Positions 11,075-24,900 of a stretch of 64,000 nucleotides of DNA are shown one piece after another; position 1 is the stretch's first letter; the number at the start of each line of letters is the position of its first letter. Under the pieces are notes generated by a model that made no database searches, was not told the DNA's origin, and was given only the letters and a program-made list of their open reading frames with translations. This DNA is from Watersipora subatra (taxonomy: Eukaryota; Bryozoa; Gymnolaemata; Cheilostomatida; Watersiporidae): contig NC_088711.1 in NCBI RefSeq assembly GCF_963576615.1, forward strand, positions 60,182,248 to 60,246,247, in the 5' to 3' direction. The position numbers and the translations under genes were made by a program.

Positions 11075-14000
11075 TTAATTTTATAATACATAAGCTGAGC
11101 ATCTAGTGAGACAGCAGAAAATTCCACAGGGTTTTCTGTAAGCTCCTTGCCATTCCAGTTGGTAGCTTCATGATCTTCAGTTGTTGTGAAAACACTTCAC
11201 TGCTCCTTCTCCGGAGGATTCTTCCTTGGCTATTACACAAATAAATAGAAAACGTTACAGACTACTTCACAAAGTTTTGATCTAGTTAACCCTTTGCTTA
11301 CGAAATCCGTAAAAGCCCGAAATACGAGCATTGTCTCAGCATACGGATCCCGAAATAATTCGGCCTTCGATAGACCTTTTTTAAAATATATTATTTATTA
11401 AAAAGCAGCATTAAAATTTAAAATTAGTAATTTGATCAATTTCCGTTGGCTTTGTAATACTGTTTTGAGGCTATAAATAATCCCTAATACGCATGTGCAA
11501 GCAATACACTTTGCAAAGATGTGATCTTTTATGGAAATCTATTCATCATGAATGCACGCGGTTGTTCAGGCTCTGCTAAAAAAGTTTGTTTAGAGGAAGA
11601 CAACGACTGGTTTGGAAGTGAAGAAGAGGATATCAGGTCGGAAGAATGTGGGGAAGACCATGAAAGTGAAAAATAAGATCAACAGGGTGAATTGCGAAAG
11701 TGAGGATGACACGGCTGGCGATGAAACCGGGAGCATTTATGGTTTTCAAAGAGCCGACTTGAAACCAAAAGAATTACATTTTGCTGACAGCTTGGCAGGA
11801 GTAAGTTCGAATTTTTAAACAGGTAAGTATTTTTAAACAGGTAAGTATTTTTAATATTTAAAGCTTTTTATAACATCGGCCATTATAAATGTTATATTTA
11901 ACGAAACGAATAAATATGGCCTCCAAAAACATTGCGATGCTTCGGAGCCTGTTGATGGTAAAGATATTTGGCGAGTTATTGGTTTAGTTTTGCATATAAG
12001 TATTCTCAAAAAGCCTACTCTGTTGTCTCGCTGGTCCACAATCCTTTATTATCTACGCTGATTTTTAATAAAATTGAAAATAGAAAGAAAAATAGAAGCA
12101 AGTTTGCTTTCTACTGTGCATTTTGCTGACAATTTTGAACAGCCTGCTAGCAATAAATTTTTCGAGTTATAAGATGTTTTTGCCACGATATGCGACCGGT
12201 TATATTCTGTTTTGCTGCTTGGTAAATTCATATCTATAGATGAAAGCTTGCTGGCTTGGAAAGGACGACTTGGACAACCAGTTTCTTTGCAAACTCTAGC
12301 AAACATATGACACCGTGCAGATGCTTATCATGAACCATTTTCACAGAGTTAGTGCTTCCAAAAAATGTATTTGTTATCGATGTTTTATGATAGAAAGGTG
12401 GCAACTTTGACACATCACGATTTTGATAGAAATATTCAGACGAATAAATTTGCAGAGACAATTTGCAGGGAATAAATGGCTGCATGTTGGGAAATTTCTA
12501 AGCTTTCAAATGCATATTCATTTATAGCTCTATTACAATTTGCATGTAAGTTATAGTGAAGTTTAGGCGACATTGTCAGGCCTCCATTTTTTGCTGGTCT
12601 TTCGGGTCATGCACTGAGAATTCTGAGTGGCGCTCCCGCAATGCATTAGAGCTCATAACTCCACTTTCAATGCTCTTTGACAACCAATTTCTTTTGCAAA
12701 TTGTTGAGAACCTATGAATCCGTGCAAGTATTATTTATACAACATTGTCAATTACCTTTATCAATTAGGAAAATACAATTGAAAATGGCGTATAAAAAAA
12801 AATTAATAGCTTCAACAAATTGAGACTTTTGCTGGAAAGCATTTGCAAGCTATCTGCATAGAAAAAATATCAGCTTGTAGAGAAATTTCTCAGCTTTCCT
12901 GTGCATATTAATTTATGTAACTACCAGAATTGTGATTAAGTTACTGCAGTTTTTATGCAGTCATGTCGAAAGCTCAAATCGCCCTAGTAATTGCCTCCGT
13001 ACGCTGGTATTTTCCCGGCCGTAAGCGCGCCATAGGCAAAGGGTTAAGAACATACATTAGATATATATAAAGCAGGTAATGTCTGTAGATACCAACACTA
13101 TACCATTTAAAGATACACTGTATCGGAATAGTATTCTCATGCTCTAGATTGGTGAACACAGTAAAATAATTTTTATGTATTAACATGATACAAATATAAA
13201 ACTTGTTAGTCTGTATGTGGCTTACATATTCAACCTACCTGCTTCAATAGAGAGCTTGATATCCGCCAATGCTCGACCATCTTCCTAACATAAATAAAGA
13301 CAACTGGTTAAAAACGAAATTCAATGCAAAAATGTTAAAAATTTGTTAGTTCAGGTTGAGAAAATTAAACCAAATAAGTGAGGAAGTATCTTAACATATA
13401 TTTACATACAAGACATACAGATGTGCTAAATCTGCTAGGAATAGTTATTGCTTCACATACCTTTATACTTGCCAATAATTCTTCATGGTATGTGGAAGGA
13501 TTTAAAGACATATCACCATCTTTTCTATTTTCTAGTTCAAATGATTTAACATATCGTTGCACATGCTGAAAATAATAATAACAATATAAAAATAGAGATT
13601 CTTAGAATTATTCTTTAATAAGTTTATGACAAAACAATGTGCCGAATATCTAGATGGTTCAAGATTATTGCATAACCCCCTACAAGGAATCACACTAATT
13701 TTGCTGAAAAAACATTGTGGTTAACAGTGAAAATTGACAGAATAGGACTAGGTTCCCTAGTAATAGTTAATGTGTAGATAAATAATCCAACCAGACGTTT
13801 CCTACTGATAATTGTTGAAGTCTTGAGACCTCTACGAATGAGAGTGTCACTCACCTTGATAACATACAGTCCACAGCTTACACAATCTTTCTGTTGCATA
13901 GCCGCCATCTCACTATCTGTCACAGCATAATAAGCAAACCTCTCATCAACAGAAACAAGCTTCCTGAAAATATTGTTGCTAACAGTGAGTTTTTGGATTA

Positions 14001-14841
14001 AACCATTTATGCTAGAATGCAAAAGCAATAACTTGCTTTTTGTAAGATTTACCGACAAGCCAAGTGAAGTATTTCATGCTCACCTTTTTTCAATGGTCTG
14101 TTATCCTTTGTAAGAAAGAGAGTCCATTAAATGAATTTTCCTAAGTTTCCTATCTACCAGCTGCAAACAGAGTACCATATACAAATACAACTTGTATATA
14201 AAGCTATGCAAGCTAATGCAAGTTGCATGTTATAGATGCACGCAGAGCACGTATACCCATGCCTACAAAACAGTTATCTTATTCAAGTTACACGCTATAT
14301 AAAAGATGTGCTGTTTTAAATTTTTAAAACAATTATAATAACTATGCACAGCCATGCAACACTAATTGTTCTCAAAATTAATATCTTGACATAGTATTTT
14401 AGTATAAAAGTGCAGCATAAGAATACTGACCATTAGGGAGTAGTGACTTCGCTCAGAAAAATGTCTTGGTACTATAAAAGTGTCAGCAGGCTGGTCTAAC
14501 GCCTTAGTGAGACTATCATGGATTAGTAGAGCATGAAACTGAAAATATACATTTGATAAAGATAAAAAAAGTTAACAAATAATACAATATGGCAAGATCT
14601 TTTTTGTTTCGTTAAAACAAATCATCAACAAAGAAATACATTAACAAAATATATATTTTGTTGATGTAACAAAAATTATGATAAAATTAATCCCATGATG
14701 AACTTTTACCGCTGATTAAATGAAATAGAGATATTTTGACAGCATCACATCACATCAACTTTAGATCACAACCTCAAAAAGACATACCTTGATTGTTGAT
14801 TTCGAGTTGGAAATCGCCAGTTTTATGCCAACATCTACCAC
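11075..14841 (-). CDS. Unrecognised multi-exon gene, internal exons
   Basis: Minus-strand exons with clean GT/AG borders: 14841-14788 (VVDVGIKLAISNSKSTIK), 14538-14431 (FHALLIHDSLTKALDQPAD..., ends HYSLM), 13963-13855 (KLVSVDERFAYYAVTDSE...), 13565-13461 (HVQRYVKSFELENRKDGD..., ends LLASIK), 13284-13239 (EDGRALADIKLSIEA) and 11229-11075. Phases agree at most junctions. Between 14431 and 13963 two bases are needed and a tiny exon near 14097-14084 could supply them. The last exon opens AKEESSGEGAVK but meets a stop, while a neighbouring frame continues TTTEDHEATNWNGKELTENP, which suggests a frameshift, an assembly error or an alternative end. I see no known domain, signal peptide or membrane segment in these pieces and assign no function. 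A piggyBac relic sits in the intron between the last two exons. Confidence 0.6.
11286..13047 (+). mobile_element. piggyBac-like DNA transposon relic
   Basis: Flanked by TTAA at 11286-11289 and 13044-13047, with termini CCCTTTGC and GCAAAGGG, the standard piggyBac end structure. Inside, in the plus orientation, are decayed transposase pieces: an acidic N-terminus (MNARGCSGSAKKVCLEEDND, from 11548), then a stretch around 11893-12040 including NKYGLQKHCD and IWRVIGLVLHISILKKPTLL, and near 12225-12305 the motif IDESLLAWKGRLGQ, which matches the piggyBac DDE-region pattern DE..l.fkGR. Many stops interrupt the frame, so it is inactive. It lies in an intron of the minus-strand gene around it. Confidence 0.82.
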
Positions 14842-15512
14842 CTAAAATAAGTAAAATAAAATCTAAAACTTAGTCCAATATTTTGAAGGAAAATTACAAT
14901 TAGAAATTTAACAGACTGCAATACAAGACACTGTTGCAACACAAACTGTCATCAAAAACATAGTTGCTTATAAAACATCTGTCTAGGATCTATTTTTAGC
15001 AGCGTAACATTTTATGAAGAGCAGTAAACCTTTTTGGTATTTTTTCAATGTACTGTATTATGTTTTTATCACTCTATTATATATACCTTATATTTCTAGT
15101 ATCTAGAATAAATCTAAGCATTTCCAGCACCAACAAAACACCAGTAACCATTCTTTAATGCCAGTAATCATTCTTAATTTTCAAGAAGAAGAGTTTTGAC
15201 TGCAAGCATGCAGCACGATGCTAGTCCCACGATGCCGCTTGCTTTAGAAATGCCAAAAAGAAACAAATACTGCCCGCTAGAGCAGGACGTTTAACACTGA
15301 TGTCAAAGGTGTCTGTTAAAAGCTATACACAACTATTTTCTTGCGTCCATAGTACTACTGATTACATATAATCGCTAACACAGCTACACAGTTTTCAAAC
15401 CGAGTTAGGAACTGCTGGTTAGAAACTCACAAATCGTTTTCTTTTTTAGATCTGACCGCAAACATCATGCCAGACATTTTTCATTTGTTTCCACGGGTAC
15501 TGTGTTGTCTAC

Positions 15513-15586
15513 CCGTATTCATTTCGTAAGCGATTAAATATCTCCGCATTCAGATTATCTCCGTATTTCTCCGCGTCCAGATTCAT
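15513..15586 (-). CDS. Possible first exon of the minus-strand gene
   Basis: ATG at 15586 opens MNLDAEKYGDNLNAEIFNRL and reaches a plausible donor (GG|GTAGAC) at 15513. The surrounding 0.3 kb is richer in CpG than its neighbours, as a promoter might be. I could not find the exon linking it to 14841, so this is tentative. Confidence 0.3.
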
Positions 15587-16451
15587 TGTATGGCCATAAA
15601 ATGCTGTGTTGTTATGCAATACTGGACATTTATTTAGGTGGCAACTACGCTCGCCTTTGCCATTACGTGCACGTAGGCCTGCTTGTAAATTCATGCGGCG
15701 AGTTTCTAACAGTCACTGTGGTTATACGGTTTGTCAACTCTGTTTTCGGGATTATTTTATCGCGATATTCTACCCATAGTTCGGCCATCCGTTTCGCCAA
15801 CAGTTTTGCAGGAGGACCCAATGTCGAAGAACCGGACCGCTACATGCGGTAACGTTATCCGATTTTAGTTTGTCTAGTTGCACCTGAGTTGGCCCAGCCT
15901 TCAACGCTCTTATTCTACTTCTTTATTATTGGCTTAACAAAGCTATGATTTTTTGTAGTGAATCATACGTACTTTTTTTTATTCATTGTTTTTTTTTCAC
16001 ATTTTCAAATCGTAGTGTCACGCTGCGTTGTACCTTGTTCAAGGTGATTTTTTCACTGTGGGTAATGGCAGCAAAGATAAAATTGATTGTGTCAGTCTAT
16101 CCTTTGGTGGTTTACTGCGCAACCTGGCTTAGCAGGTACATGAATATTTTAGCGCTTTCTGATCGAGATTCTTGGGAGCAGATATTTTAATGAATTCAGC
16201 TATGTGACGCGTTGTGATTATGGACGTATATAGATTTCATTACTCAGATGGGTTCCTATCAGCTCAAATAAGATTATAAACTTCTAGAACATCTTTAGAT
16301 TTGGTGATGATAACTTTAGAAAAGAGCATAATTGGTTAGTAAGGTCGAGCGCATAAACTTTACGACGGTGTTTGATCGGACTTTACGAGTAGGTATGGCA
16401 AGAACGTCAATTTTTAATAAATACTACAAACTAAATAGATGCATAATATAT

Positions 16452-16454
<3 letters not shown>

Positions 16455-16486
<32 letters not shown>

Positions 16487-16570
16487 CAAAAAATATATTT
16501 TTTGTTATATAATATTATAGCAAAAACATATATATTTTTGTTATATATACATTTTTGTTATATATATATA
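16455..16570. repeat. TA-rich microsatellite
   Basis: A (TA)n run followed by AT-rich palindromic pieces built on TATAACAAAAAATATA. Confidence 0.9.
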
Positions 16571-16662
16571 ACAAAAAATACATGACAAAATTGAGTAATA
16601 TCATGGCTGTGTTTCAGCTAGGTAGGCTAGAAAAGCAGTCAAGGACAACGTACGGCTGAAAG

Positions 16663-16708
16663 TTGGTAGTCACTTTAACTGGAATGATCCACTTAAAGTG
16701 ACTACCAA
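16663..16708. repeat. Perfect 16-bp inverted repeat with 14-nt loop
   Basis: TTGGTAGTCACTTTAA at 16663-16678 is exactly inverted as TTAAAGTGACTACCAA at 16693-16708. Confidence 0.85.
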
Positions 16709-17719
16709 GTCTACAGTCACATATAGATCTGCCCCTGAAGTAAGATTAAGGCAAGGCTTTAAAGAAAAATTATATGTGGTAATTCTTAGGAGTTGACTGT
16801 GACAAAAGGTTTCAAGATTTTGGTAAAGCGTATAAATTAGAATAGTAATAATTATTTGGTTTATTATTGATTTGGCTTCCAAATCTAAGGTGTGAGACCA
16901 TAAAATAACAAAGTTACATCTCAAACAGTATCTCCTATTTATTGTTCACCATGACTGCGCCGGAGGACAAGAATGTTAAGGCATTACACACTGGCGAGGC
17001 TTGGTGTGACAGCCCTGGCTATAGGCGTGAAGGTGCGCATATATATGATGCTACTATAAGTAATGTTTCAGTGTGTCATGTATATTAAAAGCAGCAGATC
17101 AATGGTTAAGAAACTAGCGACTCTGAGTTTTTTTGGAAATATAGGCTAGTTGATAGAAATTTAAATGGAATTATAGTATTAAAACATATTGTCTATATAG
17201 CTGTTTAGACAATGTTCACCTGTCAATAGGAAGTCTCAGTTTACTTCGGAAAAATCGCATTATTTGCATGAGGGTTTGATCTAGAGATTGATCACAGAAG
17301 CACATTTCAAACATTGTCATCGTGGGGCTGTAGATATTGCCAGGTAATACCAATTGTGCACATTCCTGCACTCAAACACTGGGAAGGAAAATAAGAGTGT
17401 TGGACAATCGCAAACCTTTAAAATACTGCAACAATCAATCTAACTGAATGAATTCAATGACTGAATCAATTTAACTTGAAGTTGGATAAAAAAGCTAACC
17501 TAGTGCAAGGACTCAGGAGATAAAACAAGTGAGCATGAATATCCTCCAATTGATGAATCCTCATCTGTTCATACGACAATGTGTCAAATATTACTATTGG
17601 CTTTGGGTACTATAACTTACTAGATGTAATATAGAGACAAGTGGCATATTTTTTACTAGCTACCTGCAGTGACGAGATCTGATAAGCGAGATAGTCATTG
17701 ACTATATAACTATATACTA

Positions 17720-17890
17720 ATCTACGGCAGTTTCGTGATAGCGGCGATTAACCGTTCATTTTTGAGATTTTAAAGATCTTATAATCACATTTCCACATAT
17801 TTTGCACCTACAACACAGCAGAGTAAAACATAGAAAATCTTTTGATACCGAATAACTGTAATGTGAATTTTGTTGCAAGTCAACCTCAAA
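17720..17890. mobile_element. Fragment of MITE family A (right arm)
   Basis: Matches the right arm of the complete copies from the GATTAACCGTTC motif through CACATATTTTGCACCTACAA to TTGTTGCAAGTCAACCT. The left arm is missing. Confidence 0.75.
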
Positions 17891-18849
17891 CTGATTGTAA
17901 AATTACTGCAATCATGGACCATAAGTATTAGACTCAATTTTATTTTCCTAAACTATTGACTTGGCTGATATTCATTTGGATGATTCAAAAGTGATTCCAG
18001 CAAGATTTAAATTTCATCCCGCAGCCAAGTTAACACCTGCCAAGTAGTGGTGAGATTACTTACCTTTCTTAACTCATTCAAGTTTATAATATGAGCTGTG
18101 AGAGGATTTGTTTAAAATTTGAGACATTAAGAGAAATGTTAATTAAATTTTTCAATACTTATTTTTCAGTACTTATCACTGAAATGATAAAGTGTAGTGT
18201 GTCCTTGTAAGTCGATAGTTGAACAAGTATTGCTTGCAGTGACTTGATTGAGTCCTCAAGTTATAATGCCAAATGGCTTGAACTTAGTTTGTATTGAGTT
18301 GGATTTGATTTGTATTTAGATAAAGTGTTGAATGGTTTGGTATGATTCGAGCTGAAACCGCATTTCTATTTTATTCAGTGGGAGATATGGCTTTAACTTT
18401 GTGAAACCATAAACTAGGACTGGTACTGCTTACACCCCTAAAGGTTACTTCTCTGAACCACTGCAAGCAATTTTTGTACGCACAAGGTAATAGAATACAC
18501 CTTTACTCTTCCTATTTCATTTATTTTTCATTTTCACTGAAGTTTGTTCATACTTTTTCTCAAAGGCTGCCAGTGGTATTGTTATAGGCCTACTTCCTCA
18601 CATTGGTTGTGTGGTAGCCTACACCATACACCCTTAATTGGTAGGAGTACCAGTTATATTGATGAAAGGTTTAACATAACAATCTACATACTTGCTGGAG
18701 TTTAACACCTGCAGATATAAAGTGTACTTTTTATAAGTATATCACATTTACAAGAATATTGATGGGCTGTACCGGAAAGTTCATCTCATGTTTCTTCCAG
18801 GAATTTAGCAATAGATACGATCGAAGGAATTTTGAGACTGCCCGCGACT

Positions 18850-18929
18850 ATGGCTCATTCTAACCAGGATATGCGCTGCTCCGGCAATTCTCACGAGTCC
18901 AACATGTCTGTTGCGACTCTTCGTAAACC
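18850..18929 (+). CDS. Tudor gene exon 1 (start codon)
   Basis: ATG at 18850 opens [20 protein letters not shown] and ends VATLRKP across a phase-2 donor (CC|GTGAGT). Stops precede the ATG in frame. No signal peptide. Confidence 0.7.
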
Positions 18930-21900
18930 GTGAGTTACACACTTACATCTCTATCGTAATTTTTGTATGTACAGCAGGGTCGTATGTGTAGCTGCAGTAA
19001 AAGTGAAGTGAATTTATCTTTTACTACTTCAGTTTTATTGGTCTTTTAAGCAACTGTTCCATATTTATTTAATTACATAAAAAATTGACAGTTTGCAAGC
19101 TTTCAATTTCAAGCTTGTCCTGTTTGCCGCCTCTGTTCTTTAGAGTGAATTATGAGCCATATTTTTTAACAAAATTATAACTCGGTTGAGCGACAATCCA
19201 ATGACTTGAATATCTATTGGGCAGACGATAATGTATATTTGTACTTTAACTACTATATTGTTTATGGGGTTGAAGTCCGTCATCTCTTCACTTTTTCCCA
19301 TATCATAGAATGCCTCCTTATCGCATATCATAGAATGCCTCTTTCCTCACCGCAGACAGGAGTTTTTTAGCATTGTGTTTTAATAGGTTCAACTACACGC
19401 TGACACTATACGTCAAGTGCGTTCCTAAATACATGACTGAGGAGGCAGTTCGTAATCTCTTCCATCCGTATGGCAAAGTGGTCAATGTGAGACTGGATGT
19501 GAACGATGCGTTTCCAAAAAACAGAGCGTAAGGTCATCAATTTTCTTTCTTCCCATTTCTTTACGCACAAATAAGGACTGTATGTACTGGGTAATTAGGA
19601 GGTCCTTGTATGTACTGGGTAATTAGGAGGTCCTTGTATGTACTGGGTAGTTAGACGGTCCTTGTATGTACTGGGTAGTTAGACGGTCCTTGTATGTACT
19701 GGGTAATTAGGAGGTCCTTGTATGTACTGGGTAATTAGGAGGTCCTTGTATGTACTGGGTAGTTAGACGGTCCTTGTATGTACTGGGTAATTAGGAGGTC
19801 CTTGTATGTACTGGGTAATTAGGAGGTCCTTGTATGTACTGGGTAGTTAGACGGTCCTTGTATGTACTAGGTAATTAGGAGGTCCTTGTATGTACTGGGT
19901 AGTTAGACGGTCCTTGTATGTACTGGGTAGTTAGACGGTCCTTGTATGTACTGGGTAATTAGGAGGTCCTTGTATGTACTGGGTAATTAGGAGGTCCTTG
20001 TATGTACTGGGTAATTAGGAGGTCCTTGTATGTACTGGGTAGTTAGACGGTCCTTGTATGTACTGGGTAATTAGGAGGTCCTTGTATGTACTGGGTAATT
20101 AGGAGGTCCTTGTATGTACTGGGTGATTAGGAGGTCCTTGTATGTACTGGGTGATTAGGAGGTCCTTGTATGTACTGGGTAATTAGGAGGTCCTTGTATG
20201 TACTGGGTAATTAGGAGGTCCATGTATGTACTGGCTAATTAGGAGGTCCTTGTATGTACTGGGTAATTAGGAGGTCCTTGTATGTACTGGGTAATTAGGA
20301 GGTCCTTGTATGTACTGGGTAATTAGGAGGTCCTTGTATGTACTGGGTAATTAGGAGGCCCTTGTTTGTACTGGGTAATTAGGAGGCCCTTGTTTGTACT
20401 GGGTAATTAGGAGGCCCTTGTATGTACTGGGTAGTTAGACGGTCCTTGTATGTACTGGGTAATTAGGAGGTCCTTGTATGTACTGGGTAATTAGGAGGTC
20501 CTTGTATGTACTGGGTAGTTAGACGGTCCTTGTATGTACTGGGTAATTAGGAGGTCCTTGTATGTACTGGGTAATTAGGAGGTCCTTGTATGTACTGGGT
20601 GATTAGGAGGTCCTTGTATGTACTGGGTGATTAGGAGGTCCTTGTATGTACTGGGTAATTAGGAGGCCCTTGTTTGTACTGGGTAATTAGGAGGCCCTTG
20701 TTTGTACTGGGTAATTAGGAGGCCCTTGTATGTACTGGGTAGTTAGACGGTCCTTGTATGTACTGGGTAATTAGGAGGTCCTTGTATGTACTGGGTAATT
20801 AGGAGGTCCTTGTATGTACTGGGTAGTTAGACGGTCCTTGTATGTACTGGGTAATTAGGAGGTCCTTGTATGTACTGGGTAATTAGGAGGTCCTTGTATG
20901 TACTGGGTAGTTAGACGGTCCTTGTATGTACTAGGTAATTAGGAGGTCCTTGTATGTACTGGGTAGTTAGACGGTCCTTGTATGTACTGGGTAATTAGGA
21001 GGTCCTTGTATGTACTGGGTAATTAGGAGGTCCTTGTATGTACTGGGTGATTAGGAGGTCCTTGTATGTACTGGGTGATTAGGAGGTCCTTGTATGTACT
21101 GGGTAATTAGGAGGTCCTTGTATGTACTGGGTAATTAGGAGGTCCATGTATGTACTGGCTAATTAGGAGGTCCTTGTATGTACTGGGTAATTAGGAGGTC
21201 CTTGTATGTACTGGGTAATTAGGAGGTCCTTGTATGTACTGGGTAATTAGGAGGTCCTTGTATGTACTGGGTAATTAGGAGGCCCTTGTTTGTACTGGGT
21301 AATTAGGAGGCCCTTGTTTGTACTGGGTAATTAGGAGGCCCTTGTATGTACTGGGTAGTTAGACGGTCCTTGTATGTACTGGGTAATTAGGAGGTCCTTG
21401 TATGTACTGGGTAATTAGGAGGTCCTTGTTTTGTATTAAAGTCTGAGGAAAGGACATGATTTCTCTACTTGCACCAGCGATTCACCTGGTTAGTTTATCT
21501 CTAGTATTAGCAAATAGAATTCCTCTGAGAACAATATGTTAAAACTACAAAAAAACTAAAAATCATGAAGGGTAATGAACTATGATGAACAACGCCAACA
21601 CGAAAGATTGAACAGTCCGCAGTGACTGAGATACAAAAGTGGTTTGCTATTGGCTAATTAACCCGTTCAATGTGCAATTACAATTGGTGCATTGCATGTA
21701 GTCATTAAAAGATGGGAGCTTGTTAACCAATAATAAAGTAGCATGAAATTGTTTACAATGGTACTCTTGGTTCCATATATCACCCCGGGATTTGTCTTTG
21801 AAGGAAATATGTAGACCCCTACTTCTAGCACAATGTTGACATCATGTAGAGGTGCAGGCTATCTGAATGCTTGTCATGTAGGCATTATTTTGGAGCTAGC

Positions 21901-24900
21901 AGATGTTTCAAGTGTTGATTATAATAAATATTATGATTATAATATTAGTGATTCAATGCAGAAGGGTTCGATACTTACCAATTGGTTGCTATTCGAGTCT
22001 ATTGCCATTCTTTAGTCTCATAAAAAGTCTAATATTTAAAAAAGTTGTTTTAGTAATAAAATATATGGCAGAGTTTATGAATGTTTACAGCTAGCTTGAA
22101 ACTGTATACGATGAAGTTGGCAGTATACACGCATTGCTCATGATGAGAGATGTCTGATAACATTTAGTTCATACATTTGTATCAGTTGGTGAAACTGAGA
22201 TGTTAGTAGCTACAGCAGTAGTAATAAATTTGGGCCAATCTGAAATTTTCTGTCAACAGATATTATTCAAGCTATTACTTGCCATGGCGGCTGCTCGTGT
22301 ACCTTTTCAAGGCTATTAAAATATTCAGGAATAAATAAATTATTTTCAAATTTTGGTCACCAACACAGTATCCCAACGGCGTCATCGGCAATTTTTTTTG
22401 TCACGTTATCCGAAAGCACCCTAAATAAAAGTACACTCATTTTGTTGCGACTGAGCTTACTCTTCAAACCCGCAGGATTAAAAAAATTTTTCGTGTGAGG
22501 TTAATTATGGTTGAGGAAAGGATCTAACAATATTTTGTGGAGTTCTAGACGCATCAAAGCATTTAATACTTTGACATATTGAATTAAATATTATGACTGG
22601 CTTTCAAGGCCTGTAAAATATGCAAAAGTACCAAAGAGTTAATATAGTATATCTCTCTATAGTTTCGTGATGGTAAAAAGTTGAAAAGATTTTTCATTTC
22701 ACTTTTGATCCTTCAAACTGATAGCATCACTATAGAAATGCGATCGACTATTTTTCTGAAGCTTTAGGTAGAAGCTCAGTAAACAGATCACTAGCAGATA
22801 TCACTAACAATTGTATACAGTGCGCCCTTGCCGTACGATTTTAATCTGTTCCAGGGTTGGCATGGTATTGCGAAACTGTCATATAGAGGGGCATAAAACC
22901 CATAGTATTTATATAATGCTAACATCCCATGGTAAAAATCCTCAAAATTTCATATAATTATTATATGTATTAAAAGTTGGTAACAAGAGAGTATATCAAC
23001 TTTAGTAACTATAGTTACCTACAGTAACTTTAGTGTATTTAGTGGTTATTATCTGCAATAAAATGTAATAATACTATGTACAATGTCTATGTACGGTAGC
23101 AGCAATAGGTACCGTGGAGAGTTCTTACCTTGGGAACAGATGTATGACATAAATTTTAAATTTAACTCAAATGACTTTAGGTTACTAAACACACACTTGA
23201 AGCTGAGTTTTAGTAGATATTTTAAACTATTTTAATGAACTTCAATTTTTTCATCACTAAAATTCAATCACCTATTAGTTTCCGGCTTCATTTTTATTTT
23301 TAGCCTGTCATTAAAACCTTTTCAACCTAATTCGACAAGATAGTCTGAGCGAGGCTGTTTTCAAAAGTGGCCTCTAGCATACTTGGTCATTTAATGCCAT
23401 CGAAAGAAAAAATGAAATTTTATTACTGTTGTATATTTATAGTGATGTGACTTGAGCTGGTATCTGTAGTTGGTAGAGCAGAGAGGAGGCAAAAAACGTA
23501 TCAATGCTGATTATGCTAGTGCACACTTGAAAATAAATTTAATACGTAATGAAGTTGATTTTTGTTAGCAAGCTAAGGAAAGTTGTCTGTTCCTGACCCT
23601 TGTTCGAAAGATTCGCAACTCCAACTTTGCTACCTGTTTTAATGGGAAAATATTACTACTTTTCACACGAAAAATGCTGAACTCAGAGAAACCAATCATT
23701 GTATCTCTTTCAGGCGTTGTGAAAAGATTTTCGGCAAACAACATTGCGGTGTCTTTGTTATTTTGACGTATGTAATAAGCACACCAACTGCCAAATTTAA
23801 ATTTAAATTTTGTTTCTTGACTTCATATGGCGACATAAAATTCGTATGGCGAGAACGAAAAACCATAGTTTTCCACTTCGCAAGGTAAACAAATCGTATA
23901 ACAGGGACATGGTAACCTGAGGGTGCACTGTATTGCTATATGCAAAGTTACCAACTGCGGGAGTTATTCTTTCCTGCAAGTAATGACACTCGCTAGTTTT
24001 CTTTTGGAGCCTACACAGATCTATATTTTTAGTTATTGCCTGCAATTACATACATTCTACTCTTTCAGTCAAGTGGAGATGTCTAGCAAGGAAGAGTGTG
24101 ATGCTGCATTGGCTGCCCTTGATAGATTTGAGGATGGACTCGGTGGGAGGATATTTGTGGAATACATGAGGGGGTATCAGCAAGGGTATAAGCAACACTA
24201 CCAACAGTCGACTGGTCCCCAAGAGAGCTTATCACATCAGTAAGTAGCCACATGGCAGACCACTAGACATATACATTATACTTATAGTGATCACCTAACT
24301 TGTCTTCCTAGGTTAGCGTGTCTATGTCGGCTCTAACAGTGAAACTGATGGACTTGTGCTCGAGTCTATGAGATTCATTCCATTTCCATACCTTGTAAAT
24401 AAGTCCTTCATAGGATTATATGAAACTATGCAAAAGGTCAAATGTTTTATTCTTTCAAGTAAGTTCTCCTTGTGTTTATGTTTATTTGCAATTTGGCTCC
24501 TTCAAGGATATGCTTAAAGGTTGATTTGCAACAAAATTCACATTACCGTTATTTGATATGAAAAGATTCACCATGTCTTACTCTGTTGTGTTGTAGGTGC
24601 AAAATACGTGGAAATGTGATTATGATCTCTTAAAAGCTCAAAAACGAAAAGCCGCTGTAGATTGGAATCTGTTTATTTCTCTGACGTAGTCATGAAATTT
24701 GGTTATCTTCTTGTCACTTGACGTTCTCACATAAATTAAAAAGCCGATAAAAAGCTCAATATAAAACTTATCGTAGCACTAGTTTATGACAAACACTTCG
24801 GGTTTTACCAAAAACCCCGTATCAAATATAGATGCTCGCTACTTTACAGTTTTGTTTCGGCTTGATCTAATCGTCAAGTCGTAATCTGATCATGTGACCC

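Larger units (their letters stand above)
15600..18849. other. Intergenic region between two oppositely oriented genes
   Basis: Holds a TA-rich stretch at 16455-16570, a hairpin at 16663-16708 and a fragment of MITE family A at 17720-17890. Open frames near 15586-16190 show no recognisable domain. The Tudor-gene promoter should lie in the last few hundred bases; I see no clear TATA box. Confidence 0.5.
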
